Below, in pieces: positions 19,201 to 25,686 of a DNA stretch of 64,000 nt. How positions within the stretch are numbered: position 1 is the first letter of the stretch; every line of letters starts with the position of its first letter. The notes below the pieces were generated by a model. The model saw nothing but the letters and a program-made list of their open reading frames with translations, was not told where the DNA came from and ran no database searches. The stretch is taken from assembly GCA_017478025.1 (NCBI GenBank), contig JAFVGZ010000030.1, positions 25,288-89,287 of the forward strand, in the 5' to 3' direction. The DNA comes from Prevotella sp. GTDB taxonomy: Bacteria > Bacteroidota > Bacteroidia > Bacteroidales > Bacteroidaceae. The position numbers were made by a program, and so were the translations under genes.

Positions 19201-20964
19201 ATCAAATGTATAGCTTGTGCCATACGTAAAATTAGAAGTATTATTGGGGGTATAGGCAGACCCTGCTATACCTAAGGTGTAAGAACCTCCGACATAGCGA
19301 TTCCTTTCTGCCGTTTCTGCCGTTTCTGTTGCGTTGCGGTAAAGCACTCTCAGCTCGTAAGGGTCACCAACAAAGGCGAACTCACTCAGTTTATTATATT
19401 CAGCATTGCCGCCATTGTTCTTGAAGGCGGAACTTCCGTCCCATTTTAACTTCTTTCCGCTACTTTGGTCGCTTTCTGCATCTGTCAATTCATACCAAGT
19501 AGCTGTGGTGTATGATTCCGCAGGCTTTATGGTTTTGAATGGTAAAGTGATAGACACTTCATAGCCTACATAGATAGTATTCCCTTCTGCCTCAGAATAT
19601 TTGGTGATTTCCTCCGTGAGAGCAGCATCCTTATAGAACTTACCAGTATAGTTGATGTATTTTCTGTCTAACGCAGAAGGTATGTCCTCAACTTTTATCT
19701 CATCATGCTCTATGGTGTATCTACTACGTTTGATAGAAGACGTAACATTGCTACCAAACGGAGTAACAACCTTGAAATAGACATCCTCAGGTTCATACAT
19801 CTCATCGTCAGTAGCATAATTATTTGCGGCAGTTTCAACAGGCATGGCCACAAACTTAACTACTGCATAGTTGTTTTGAAGGAAGAAATATTGTTGATTG
19901 TTTGCAGGAACTTCAATATCTCCGTTACTTTTAACGTTTTTACTTGCCATGAAGACATACTTGTTATTTTTGTCTTTCGCGTTCAGCAAGGCAAACGAGT
20001 TCCAAACAGGAACAGCGAGATTACGGAAGTAATCTTCCTTGGCCTCAAAGCCAACAGGCCACTTAGGATCAGAGGTGTTTGTGTATATTACATTATATTT
20101 TTTGTCGTCGTCACTAGCTATAAGCATCTCGTCGGTTGATTTTGAAAAAATACGAGCTTCCTTATAATACTTGTTTACTTGCCCAATATCATTGGCATAT
20201 TTTTCTATGTAATGTGTGTCCTTATTGTAAGCAGTACGTATGGTAATATTGTATGGGTCATTTCCCTCATATTTAAAGAGAAAATGAAATTGAGAAGCTA
20301 CATCTTCTCTCTTGTTTTTGTTATTTGTGGCATCATTCCAATATGTCTTATCCTTAAGATTTTGAACATTGGAAACATTTACATAGACAAAGTCTTCGCT
20401 GACGAGTTGTTCTGCTGAAACATGATCTTTTGGAACGACAGCTACACGGTTGTTACGACCTCGGTTAAACGCGAGGAAGCCATCGCCCATTGAGATGTTA
20501 TAAGTCATACCTCCATTGAGGTCAATTGGACTGGTAGCATTATCGTAAGAGTAGGTAACATAGATGTCGCAGTCCTCGGATATAGAAGATCCTGACGTCA
20601 AAGGCGTGGCTCCATCATTAATTGTATAGGTGTAATACTTGGTACCGTGGTTTTTATAAATAGCCTGTGCAGAACCGCTTTTGGTAATATCCTTTTTTGC
20701 ATAGTATGTGTAATCAGTAGCCAATGGACTTTTGAACTGATCAGGCAATTCTACTGCATAACCATTCGTCACAAAAACTCTGATGGCCTCCGTACGTATA
20801 TCAGATACATTGGGAGTAGTTCCATCATCCTGATACGTTGTAAACGGCAACGTCAGCACATGGTATGTTACTTTATGTGCCCACGCCTTATTCGCCGCGC
20901 CGCAGAGGAGCAGCAGGGTCAGGAGAAAAGTGTATATTCGGGTATGTTTGAACAATATCTTCAT
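10288..20964 (-). CDS. Giant secreted modular protein (3,558 aa) with T9SS-like C-terminal tail
   Basis: The start is placed at the internal ATG at 20964: MKILFKHTRIYTFLLTLLLL then a signal-peptidase site at KAWA|HK. A large module is repeated about eight times, each with a W...DPYxIxIxN core (near residues 238, 538, 909, 1200, 1661, 2161, 2438 and a weaker one at 2855) preceded by a 'SPL...YYYF' and 'VYVRYxY' segment; beta-trefoil or lectin-like folds are a guess. A ~40-residue unit of the type A-S-x-x-x-M...GxYYYKIGxxYxYKKVxV recurs about six times in the second half. Residues ~640-700 end in a BACON-like TITINQL strand. The end has a domain seen in Prevotella exported proteins (YYATFYAPFDVLLP...PAGTPVIIRT) and then VYDVQGRC...NVAPGLYIIGGKKVYVGK, a type-A-like sorting tail. 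It follows a fimbrillin gene; surface adhesin role inferred. Confidence 0.85.
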   Translation of the reverse strand: MKILFKHTRIYTFLLTLLLLCGAANKAWAHKVTYHVLTLPFTTYQDDGTTPNVSDIRTEAIRVFVTNGYAVELPDQFKSPLATDYTYYAKKDITKSGSAQAIYKNHGTKYYTYTINDGATPLTSGSSISEDCDIYVTYSYDNATSPIDLNGGMTYNISMGDGFLAFNRGRNNRVAVVPKDHVSAEQLVSEDFVYVNVSNVQNLKDKTYWNDATNNKNKREDVASQFHFLFKYEGNDPYNITIRTAYNKDTHYIEKYANDIGQVNKYYKEARIFSKSTDEMLIASDDDKKYNVIYTNTSDPKWPVGFEAKEDYFRNLAVPVWNSFALLNAKDKNNKYVFMASKNVKSNGDIEVPANNQQYFFLQNNYAVVKFVAMPVETAANNYATDDEMYEPEDVYFKVVTPFGSNVTSSIKRSRYTIEHDEIKVEDIPSALDRKYINYTGKFYKDAALTEEITKYSEAEGNTIYVGYEVSITLPFKTIKPAESYTTATWYELTDAESDQSSGKKLKWDGSSAFKNNGGNAEYNKLSEFAFVGDPYELRVLYRNATETAETAERNRYVGGSYTLGIAGSAYTPNNTSNFTYGTSYTFDTENLASGQKTLTFTISGLNGEKKIKVTKGGTDGTAQVESTTPTLDTATDEIGTIETITVTLNANDGTAKTMTITVQEYESDGTTPSGTPTVITINQLANAYSWEIPVDETDGSFVLQQYGSNLCTTSSYWKWDATSAGHNVALGDADPTRIKVMELPEFTYTYNVVDLAGNIAIKATATQTIFSNLTGYTSIPEVIRSPFLADEEITFYDSYTDINGDGYRDRRDWHYNYDSGTSTYSSYEQTPLTQTPATNNADIFVAYTTSTLTSKGIKLIYSQQFNVKLNGEYIYWDSSSGKIMSNVSATTDDLAKDQYLWHLRGRDPYAMRIDNVGASFGHTEPRITINVYDTKGDGTNTTEQVDNGMFVQVDGGTWDNDKALTFVNDREAASRFVAMLSNSITIGVYEVLAATGTTDYYHIGRPSTENAETKVYSVNTAGYAHGDPTLRFELSGKKAITYHLIDKAKVDLLQVSSNNPRLALPAEFVSPLVDTYYYFPTEALAKDDVDDGLHTGNITEINPENGPFEVYVTYTVNNLVKFNDDNSPYMLRFKNGSSYKLEDGSDKLTSDPIKAMYPYTNGDGNLNIYGEDLNAEQMNGGSSARPRWIWYFDSDNDDPYHVTIHSKSNITYDGVQHPTYLQTYAVHFNQDTGADAKKQRVVTGGALPGIASTDPTEYMILGTIGNYKLRTTNPVPVDLNGDEDTDDAEENVRQDVTSFEQYWKTYNMVKLHVLGISKSTDKFDNDEDTWVVPAEKRDELNTKLQELGIGSGAWHSYDAIANATRWNGYNDKSGGHEKKVVEKLEHWFQTFEMGDGSFEIESADIPPVLVLLDRHGWEIMRKPLPKLATYPYGDELTALKVYDSPLVKEYKFYNNASKASGCHKYSLRMQNGAERDQIKYNGKHYTSSSLAVLPPRAASGVISGGAVQDLYVTYTVKEEYENSYKYHLELHEEDSTYTESGTPSKFLILQNGRYFRKVENDDKVTSYLSKPISEATEPTGGNVYDMILSPSQNGYPDQGYLAPDKDGDGIIDDLHLWYIQPNLNIDKEMGIRWAEKGGNTGEPWTEYETKKGYKEKTGFDPYNIQLKNADTGKYLTSHMTTTALSGGVMVGDYSGTDGNTNITLETWVDRKDVNTDEPIVIGGKIVDEGHDHSNIKMTNQTFMAVSDANGNMQLMPRFDHSMRINADASSYNTTLENPKDHAKASVDNNSSMGPQTTFFVRPQVIEYHILDNNGQEALRYKRAGEYFPAITEHFKSPLATDFKYYFDHAASTTSASNKESYNAAATSDYFKKSVASESDMTTAANALTVLDDYYFRIGGSEPYEYMKVTVTKAHSGTTNATYTTTDCKQADWENASASPRSAADEATMQTAILSLTEGTYYYQLGSAHYAYKKVKREDGKNTIRICTESDYTTSGSSLTATDEKDLDEKAKALSSDGDYYYKVGPLYNYQKVVVSGSNATLSADIAAGNDISDREITGSFADADLTGMTNKVYVRYSYDSSADELGILQGKWFTVNLAGKDVKCGDSDAINTTTGMGVSLLQGTGKPTPTVDGTTDGNRKWQWKFLVAPIDQSSELHESPDPYAIQLFNRQANYCEDMREPNPMRIPIKVNTHDCFSLLSHPDGGYALAVNGLGTYSYDFLNGASMDDDYPATTVTEADFKIKTGTISAGAQLIINDDVTHEYTYYVINNAKKQAISGTQTNAEATEYGFTPTLPYNIQSPLLNMTDYLYYGSATVNNNSTPDDPSDDTYTVVDLTKLFTLYGLYDDKVYVRYNAYNEDNTEYAVPNKRNASGTKADDAKVAALNISGKLPYNIIWEGDHMMKAIDTNADGVDDQIADGGSKPLEGAKEYVWRFYGNDPYAIEIRNGSNGRYVDGTETLSETPTNTFMLLRHADCEYGVLQVTGDASGNKLTDYGETLTTDATPKYFIIFGLSTHKLIYHLVIAATGDNVSIPYREGNETTYGTSYTWKDSDKKDIPGTTQRNLTDATMGVAGDRYQLGTTIWGQTYCYDAGEVSIGDVLKVPTVFNRPNCNFFFYVDDIQTGGTADPHQKTVASEDAMNSDVSSLAAVGNYYYKITEQYIYRKVHVAEANDGAKDAAYEISAITEATYSEGTSKEEVTTGSAMITSANAKTATGDYFYKIGTIDLYKRVQVTAVSPVTYTVVDCTNDDWTNVWQDSESLNNKYKGLEITKLMSDSELIGSVVKVNVAYAFQTGLETNAGEGFVTSVGQNLWYTFETQDVATPYLAHYTNAGGLQSMEGRETRYTNDYLWTPLGDVYGFRMYNRYMIKNSGGVENVMTTDDISDGRNLKMAVPDSGNEGNEVYELLGSNNPGYFRIHPVINNTGTQYYIRKDPSDDYAKLSTSYSEWTFGLDATLLAPYVERVGYVGGLKETEYKFRKALLDKVKNGTASYDEMRTVQGIVYNDDNIVKYEPGYYRLHNQPDVSDIAPVRYASGYLHEIEKTAVSGGIPMHFYSKYGVSTTFAGEGSLESGYTISAATRGAIPIAPTEQDPSTIFYFNGTTTLDGNPCSTMQTQGLYVAANPNGDTTGTDNEKDGKGTNRLQRAVMSEDSEDAITFTLMDIGGAVLLIHDGEDPAQRRYLNFDQSNFFQRTATDETDMNAKALKLTSKGTYYFKLDDGTYKKLTVTSGYDASSETDATLDGVAESSDETEWKKAADIYDLKYYHDSPTDDAKWCMQPVQKGNTAGAGEMPLTIKTNKGGDDYYYATFYAPFDVLLPNDASPKTYNAYICKKWYNEGVNPVPVPAVSTYKEGKFVPAGTPVIIRTSDESGSMKLALPSNGPEENPLENNIFSGKYLEQMLEADASRDVYTMGLPFTTPVTIDRATGAVTAELPEKAKNGLGFYINANPNKENSPSQSLWYRNNRYVLHNKIYYRESGSGSAKGGAAEFVPLIFDFDEDMEEEEEMKAKPQTVDVSADKVYDVQGRCIAIGEDVLDGSWRNNVAPGLYIIGGKKVYVGK

Positions 20965-21062
20965 GATGCTATTGATTTCCTGTATCATCTTGATTTCCAT
21001 TCGGATATATTTCGTTCGTCTGTACTGAATGCTATTCCTATCTTTGTGACGGGACGTCCGTC

Positions 21063-21200
21063 GAGGGGTGGCGCCTTTTTCTCTTTCGACATGTCGTTAT
21101 GTCGTTATGTCAGTATGGCGAGGGGTGGCGCCGATTCCTCTTTCGACATGTCGTTATGTCGTTATGTCGATATGGCGAGGGGTGGCGCCGATTCTTCCCT
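21063..21200. repeat. 57-bp tandem repeat (GAGGGGTGGCGCC + ATGTCGNN), three starts
   Basis: GAGGGGTGGCGCC begins at 21063, 21120 and 21177, a strict 57-bp period. Between copies lie a T-rich spacer, TCGACATGTCG and three 8-bp ATGTCGNN-type units. It fills the gap between the giant gene and the fimbrillin gene. Confidence 0.92.
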
Positions 21201-21213
21201 CTTCCCTCATCAA

Positions 21214-21241
21214 ATTGTACATTGTAAATTGTAAATTGTAC
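21214..21241. repeat. Heptamer array ATTGTAM
   Basis: Four consecutive 7-bp units (ATTGTAC, ATTGTAA, ATTGTAA, ATTGTAC) just after the stop codon of the 333-aa fimbrillin gene. Confidence 0.85.
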
Positions 21242-21249
21242 ATCTTCCC

Positions 21250-22251
21250 TTACCATTGCTCGGTGAACTTGCTGATATTTACCTTTAGTCCGTACTTGTC
21301 GAGGGTCAGGTTGTAGGTGTAGATGTATCCTGGTTCCCAGTTGAAGTCCACATTGGTGCCGTAGTCGCTGATTGTTACGTCGCTCCAGTCGTCCCAAGTG
21401 GCGTTGACGGTGAGGTATTTCGAGCCGTAGTTGTAGGGGATTACAAGGAAAGGAGTGGATTCTGTAGTTCCACCGTTTTTCAGCACTTGAGCTATCGTCA
21501 TTGTGGCGCTGCCGGAGTATGAGCCCCACGTCATTGTACTACCATTATAGGTGCATGTGCCGCTGGTTTTCAGGTCGCTAATGCTGATACTGTTTATCTG
21601 GACATGTGTGCCGCTGGCAGCAGTAATGGTAAACTTGATGAGGGCAAGCGGGTGCTTGAATACCATCGGCAAAGCGCCTCCAGCTGCTGTCTGTGTGGCA
21701 AGGGTTTGGTTGGTCAGCACAGATACCAGGAATTCCTCCATGTTTGCCTGCTGAGCGAGAGTCATATAGCTACTCATGTCACAGGTGAAGGATACAGCCC
21801 CTGTGCTATGGTCGTATGTTGGAGCACCGATATATGATGGCTTTGTGTAAGGGCAGAAGCCCACGAAGTCGAGAGCTGACGCTGTTGTTGGTTCACCAGC
21901 TATTGTTACTGTAGAGCCTTCGAAGGGCCAGTAGTAATGAGTCTGAGCGCCAGCAGCCCAGAACACCCAAGCCGGATCGCCGCCGGTGTAATGCAGCATA
22001 CTGCCATCAAAGTACTTTTCATTTGTACCGCGATAGTATGCATCTATCTTTAGGTCCTTTGTCTGCAGTGAGGCAATGTTATCGACAGTAGCGGCGCGAG
22101 TCTGCATTGTTGCCAGGTTGGTCCGGACACATATTTCCGTCGGAATCAGATTCTGCTGACTACCTTCGCCGCCGTCGTCAGAGCCGCCGCATGCTGCCAG
22201 CAGCATTGCTGCGAGCATCATTATTCCTTTTATATATATATAGTGTTTCAT
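21250..22251 (-). CDS. Fimbrillin-family lipoprotein (Mfa-like)
   Basis: 333 aa from the ATG at 22251. Lipobox LAAC (Cys21), GGSDDGG spacer, and a Thr-Arg site (MQTRAATVD, Arg52). The body carries Mfa_like_1-type features: ALPMVFKHPLALIKFTITA, FLVIPYNYG, YIYTYNLTLDKYGLKV. An in-frame ATG at 22431 would add 60 residues that are nothing but the translated 57-bp repeat (RHTVITTSRHVEKG-type), so the internal start is preferred. It sits between the four-helix gene and the giant gene; a minor or tip pilus subunit that might present or anchor the giant protein is an inference. Confidence 0.82.
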   Translation of the reverse strand: MKHYIYIKGIMMLAAMLLAACGGSDDGGEGSQQNLIPTEICVRTNLATMQTRAATVDNIASLQTKDLKIDAYYRGTNEKYFDGSMLHYTGGDPAWVFWAAGAQTHYYWPFEGSTVTIAGEPTTASALDFVGFCPYTKPSYIGAPTYDHSTGAVSFTCDMSSYMTLAQQANMEEFLVSVLTNQTLATQTAAGGALPMVFKHPLALIKFTITAASGTHVQINSISISDLKTSGTCTYNGSTMTWGSYSGSATMTIAQVLKNGGTTESTPFLVIPYNYGSKYLTVNATWDDWSDVTISDYGTNVDFNWEPGYIYTYNLTLDKYGLKVNISKFTEQW

Positions 22252-22253
22252 TT

Positions 22254-22490
22254 CGTTATGTCGATATGTCGGTATGACGGTATGTCGAGGGGTGGCGCCT
22301 TTTTCTCTTTCGACATGTCGAGATGTCGTTATGTCGGTATGTCGAGGGTGGCGCCGAAGTCCTTTTTCGACATGTCGAGATGTCGTTATGACGGTATGTC
22401 GAGGGGTGGGGCCGGGGTCCTTTTTCGACATGTCGAGATGTCGTTATGACGGTATGTCGAGGGGTGGCGCCGGGCTTTTTTCGAGCGGCG
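22254..22490. repeat. 57-bp tandem repeat, four copies, upstream of fimbrillin
   Basis: GAGG(GG)TGGCGCC-type starts at 22287, 22344, 22401 and 22459 (period 57, 57, 58), each followed by a T-rich spacer, CGACATGTCG and ATGTCGNN-like units. The minus-strand frame stays open across 180 bp of it because 57 is a multiple of three. Confidence 0.92.
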
Positions 22491-22505
22491 CGGGGCAGGG
22501 CGCCG

Positions 22506-23249
22506 CTAGGTTATTCTCCTGGTCCCTGTGCATTCTGGGTATCTGCTGCAGCTCCAGAATTCCTTGCCTGAGTTGATGCCTTTCTTTGCCACCCTCTTTA
22601 TCATGGGTTTGCCGCAGATGGGGCATGTCGGTGCATCGTTGGTGATGCTCTGCTGCGTGCGGTGTGCCAGTCGCTCAGCTGTGAGGCCTTCGGTGAAGCC
22701 GCCTGCTTCTCTGAACTGTTGCAGCTGGCGCTCCATCTGACGGTTAAGCATCAGCACGAGGCGGTGGCAGAGTATCAGCAGGCAGTTGGCTGCCGTTATG
22801 GAGTCATCGCCATTGAGCCAGGCGTCGAACTTCTCTTTCTGTTTCAGTATGTGGATGCTGCATTGGTGCAGCACATCGTCCTTATAGTCGGGTCGGTCCA
22901 GCTGTATGCTGTTTACGGTCTTATATTCCGCATCGTTCACGGACCAGGGTATGCTCTTCTGTCGCAGCAACCAGTTCAGGTAGTCGTTACCCAGTTCTGA
23001 GAGTGTTGCCCTTGCCACATCGGTCAGCTTCATCTCCGTCTCCTTCGATGTGGAGTGCCGTGAGCTTCCCTCTGCGATATTCGCAGGTGCTGAGCGTGCT
23101 GCCTGCGTCATCTGGTCATATTGTCTGCCGCCGGGATCATTACTATGGTTCAGATAGCGGAGGCAGAAGTCCTGCGTCGCCAGCTGTATCACATTGGCCA
23201 TCACCCATGTGTCCAGCCAATAATATCCGAAGCGGCTGATTTCTATCAT
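22506..23249 (-). CDS. Four-helix-bundle protein with C-terminal zinc ribbon
   Basis: 247 aa. Residues ~15-110 have the four-helix pattern of the 23S-intervening-sequence family (QAARSAPANIAEGSSR...KLTDVARATLSELGNDYLNWLL). Residues ~110-200 continue helical, and the end is a topoisomerase-type zinc ribbon with Cys209, Cys212, Cys234 and Cys240 (CPICGKP...WSCSRYPEC). This matches the 'four helix bundle suffix domain' architecture. Function is not established; nucleic-acid binding is plausible. There is no signal peptide, so it is a cytoplasmic protein embedded in a run of surface-protein genes and flanked on both sides by octamer repeats. Confidence 0.85.
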   Translation of the reverse strand: MIEISRFGYYWLDTWVMANVIQLATQDFCLRYLNHSNDPGGRQYDQMTQAARSAPANIAEGSSRHSTSKETEMKLTDVARATLSELGNDYLNWLLRQKSIPWSVNDAEYKTVNSIQLDRPDYKDDVLHQCSIHILKQKEKFDAWLNGDDSITAANCLLILCHRLVLMLNRQMERQLQQFREAGGFTEGLTAERLAHRTQQSITNDAPTCPICGKPMIKRVAKKGINSGKEFWSCSRYPECTGTRRIT

Positions 23250-23264
23250 AGTTTCTTTTCGTTA

Positions 23265-23336
23265 GGTCGTTATGCCGAGGAGCGGCACTGAGGCTTTTTT
23301 TCGACATGTCGGTATGTCGGTATGTCGAGGATGGCG
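23265..23336. repeat. Composite GGCGCC/ATGTCGNN repeat copy
   Basis: One copy of the composite unit (T-rich run, TCGACATGTCG, two ATGTCG units, GAGGATGGCGCC) upstream of the four-helix gene start. Confidence 0.85.
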
Positions 23337-23342
23337 CCGATT

Positions 23343-23440
23343 CTTCACTCTTCACTCTTCACTTATCACTCTTCACTTATCACTCTTCACTTATCACTCT
23401 TCACTCATAATTCTTCACTCTTCACTCTTCTCTCTTCACT
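23343..23440. repeat. Heptamer array CTTCACT/TATCACT
   Basis: Fourteen 7-bp units in strict register: mostly CTTCACT with TATCACT alternating in units 4-8 and two degenerate units. No coding function on either strand. It lies within the 327-bp gap 23250-23576. Confidence 0.92.
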
Positions 23441-23469
23441 TATATAGTGTGGCTTTTTCTTTTTTTTAT

Positions 23470-23531
23470 AAGCCAGGTGGGGAGTCGTCATCGACTCTGT
23501 CACTTGCCTGAGCAAGTGCCCCACCTGGCTT
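23470..23531. other. Perfect three-way-junction-like palindrome
   Basis: An outer 13-bp perfect stem (23470-23482 with 23519-23531, AAGCCAGGTGGGG) encloses two perfect hairpins: AGTCG-TCAT-CGACT (23483-23496) and CACTTG-CCTGAG-CAAGTG (23501-23518). It lies 46 nt after the stop codon of the 475-aa fimbrillin gene. Neither strand has a U-run after the stem, so it is not a standard terminator. It could be an mRNA 3' structure or a mobile hairpin. Confidence 0.85.
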
Positions 23532-23576
23532 GTTAGGTTATACTAGGATGGTTGTCCTATAAGATAATCAGAGCTA

Positions 23577-25004
23577 TTAGTGAGCCTGAGTAACTGTAAT
23601 TGTATTAACATTACCAGTACCATCATCACCATTATCTGTTACTGTAATCTTGTATGTCTTATCTGCATCGGTCGTGTTGGCAGGAATCTCGAAAGAAACC
23701 ACTGCTACACCACCGCTATAGGATTCAAGGCTAGGATCGGTTTCGAAGTCTGCAGATGGAGATCCTTTAGCTACAGTAGGATTGGTTGTACTGTCCATTC
23801 CAGTTATAGCAAAAGTATAGATTCCAGCACCTGCTCCTGCACTAATAGCATTTTCTGCTGCTGCTGCACTTGCAAATGATGTCTGTGGAATGTTTACATA
23901 GCTTGTAGCAGCTTCTGTCCATGCAGCAACAGTAGGCTGAATGAGAATCTCTGTCAGGGTGATGCTAATGTCAAAGGTGTACTTCTTACGCTGTTTGAAT
24001 GCCTTCTCCAAGTCTGAGAATGTATAAGTATATTCGTATGTTGTTTCCTTACCATTCAAAGAGATTGTGTAATTGATAGTGAAGCCATCAGCCTCACCAT
24101 CAGGGATAATAAGTATACCTGAACCAAAGTCTTGAGCTGAGGTTGTCAACGTAATAGTACCCTGTGCAGCAGTGCGACCTGCATTAGGAACAAGCCTATT
24201 CGTTTTAGAACCACTGTATCCAGTCCAAGCACCTACAAGATTTGCCCATTGCTCTTGCGTCACTGCATCGGCTGCTACTTTTTGATAACCACCAACGTAA
24301 TCATTACCATCATAACCTGTGCCTGTTCCAGGTACATTGTTGATTGTGTAGGTACCATTGTAGCACGCATTGTTCAATGTTATGCTATTTACTTTAATTA
24401 CTAAATCACCAGAAAGATCATTGGTAGTCTTAACTTTGAAATTAATCCAAGCAAGTGCGTGCTGGAATTGAAGAGGGACGTTATTGCCATAAGACAATGT
24501 GTTACCTGCCTGTGAAACTTTACCCTGGCCAGCTGCATACATCAAATCTGCCTGGTCGAATACAGCATTGTCGCTCAGAGTAACAACAGCTTTACTTGCA
24601 TAGTTAGCACCTGCATCGCCAAAATCTGTTGCAACTTTTCCTGCTACATTTCCAGACTTTTTTGTAACAGCCAAGAAATTAAGCGTAGAGGCAGATAAAG
24701 GCCAATAACGAGGAGTACTACCATGCCAAATTGCGCCACTTTGGTTTACAAAATTGGTAGAAGCGAAGTAATCACCTGCTGCTGAACCACCTTCTGCAAG
24801 ATAAGCTACTACATCAAAATTATCATTAGTATTGAATGTAGGACCTACCTGAGGAGCACGTGTAGCAACCTGGCTAACTGGATTAAGCGCAATTTCCATT
24901 GGCTGTCCGCCCTTGGCTGCGGCGTTCTCAGAGATGAGGTCGTCGCTGCTGCAGGAAGCAAGCGCAACGGCTGCTGCTGCAAGGATAAATAAATTCTTTT
25001 TCAT
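23577..25004 (-). CDS. Fimbrillin-family lipoprotein with C-terminal BACON-like domain
   Basis: 475 aa from the ATG at 25004, which gives a standard leader (MKKNLFILAAAAVALASC, Cys18); the longer in-frame start adds a non-signal-like segment. A Thr-Arg site (VATRAPQVG, Arg49) follows. The body shows Mfa_like_1 features (YWPLSASTLNFLAV, PLQFQHALAWINFKVKT, LIIPDGEADGFTINYTISLNGKE, FKQRKKYTFDISITLTEI). The last ~110 residues form a beta domain ending TITVTQAH, like BACON-type domains. Its neighbours are GxxExxY upstream and the four-helix gene downstream. Probably an accessory pilus subunit exported to the cell surface. Confidence 0.83.
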   Translation of the reverse strand: MKKNLFILAAAAVALASCSSDDLISENAAAKGGQPMEIALNPVSQVATRAPQVGPTFNTNDNFDVVAYLAEGGSAAGDYFASTNFVNQSGAIWHGSTPRYWPLSASTLNFLAVTKKSGNVAGKVATDFGDAGANYASKAVVTLSDNAVFDQADLMYAAGQGKVSQAGNTLSYGNNVPLQFQHALAWINFKVKTTNDLSGDLVIKVNSITLNNACYNGTYTINNVPGTGTGYDGNDYVGGYQKVAADAVTQEQWANLVGAWTGYSGSKTNRLVPNAGRTAAQGTITLTTSAQDFGSGILIIPDGEADGFTINYTISLNGKETTYEYTYTFSDLEKAFKQRKKYTFDISITLTEILIQPTVAAWTEAATSYVNIPQTSFASAAAAENAISAGAGAGIYTFAITGMDSTTNPTVAKGSPSADFETDPSLESYSGGVAVVSFEIPANTTDADKTYKITVTDNGDDGTGNVNTITVTQAH

Positions 25005-25230
25005 AATTTGATTTGTTTTAAAGATTAATAAAATAGTTTGTTCGTTTTTTGTTTTGGCGGCCATTGCTTTTTATCGCAATATGTCGTCGTGACTATATGT
25101 AGATATCTCTCTCCGGTCCGCCCATCTGGTTGATTGAGTTCTTAATGTTAATGTACTGTCTGTTTCGTATCGGGTCCTTTCTTTGTTAGTGGGTTGGTAA
25201 TTATCTTAACTCACTCTTTTGTTTTTTTTC

Positions 25231-25302
25231 TAGGGAATTTAGGAATTTAGGAGTTTTCCTTCTCTGAAACTTCTTCCTTAGTTCCTTGATTCCTTAGACT
25301 TA
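25231..25302. repeat. GGAATTTA/TTCCTTAG inverted octamer repeat, copy 1
   Basis: The left arm CTAGGGAATTTAGGAATTTA is an imperfect inverted match to the right arm TTCCTTAGTTCCTTGATTCC, about 20 nt apart, both with 8-bp period. The right arm runs into the last codons and the stop of the GxxExxY gene (KESRN plus TAA). A degenerate ATGTCG stretch lies at about 25078-25098. The rest of 25005-25277 shows nothing definite. Confidence 0.82.
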
Positions 25303-25679
25303 TCATATCGGGAGTTCACCACTGGGTGGATTTCCTCTTTTATGTTTTCTGTATTGAAGTTTATGACATATCCCATTTCGCAGTTCGTCAGCCTCAGGTA
25401 GGTGAGCAGCTGTTTCTCAAACAGTTTGCGGTATTCCACAACCGACTTCAGTTCCAAGATGAGCCGGTCATCCACGATGAGGTCGAGTCTTAGGTCAGGG
25501 CAGATCAGCTCTCCTTTGTAATAGACGGGGACCGGCACTTGGTTCCTGACCTTGAAGCCCTGATGTGTCAGCTCACGGATCATGGCTTGCTCGTATATTG
25601 ATTCGAGCAGTCCCGGCCCGAGGGTCTTGTAAACCTCGTACACGCATCCGAGTACCTTGTATGTGTAGTCTCTGTCCAT
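25278..25679 (-). CDS. GxxExxY protein (PDDEXK_3-like)
   Basis: 133 aa, cytoplasmic. It carries the defining motif GPGLLESIYEQAM (residues ~21-33), then YYKGELICPDLRLDLIVDDRLILELKSV, in which Asp and Glu-Leu-Lys match the PD-(D/E)xK nuclease-like core, and LLTYLRLTNCEMGYVINF. The biological role of the family is unknown. It is bracketed by copies of the GGAATTTA/TTCCTTAG repeat, and its C-terminal codons lie inside one copy, which suggests that gene and repeats moved or were duplicated together. It interrupts an otherwise surface-protein operon. Confidence 0.9.
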   Translation of the reverse strand: MDRDYTYKVLGCVYEVYKTLGPGLLESIYEQAMIRELTHQGFKVRNQVPVPVYYKGELICPDLRLDLIVDDRLILELKSVVEYRKLFEKQLLTYLRLTNCEMGYVINFNTENIKEEIHPVVNSRYDKSKESRN

Positions 25680-25686
25680 TTTTTTT

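Noticed and set aside
21039-21046. Plus-strand TATCTTTG promoter box
   Set aside because: No plus-strand gene follows; the downstream region is repeats and then genes on the other strand.
22252-22431. A 60-codon upstream extension of the 333-aa fimbrillin starting at 22431
   Set aside because: The extension is only translated 57-bp repeat, it precedes a good lipoprotein leader, and it stays open because the repeat length is a multiple of three.
23470-23531. Rho-independent terminator
   Set aside because: The stem is strong, but neither strand has a U-tract after it (the minus strand continues with an A-run).
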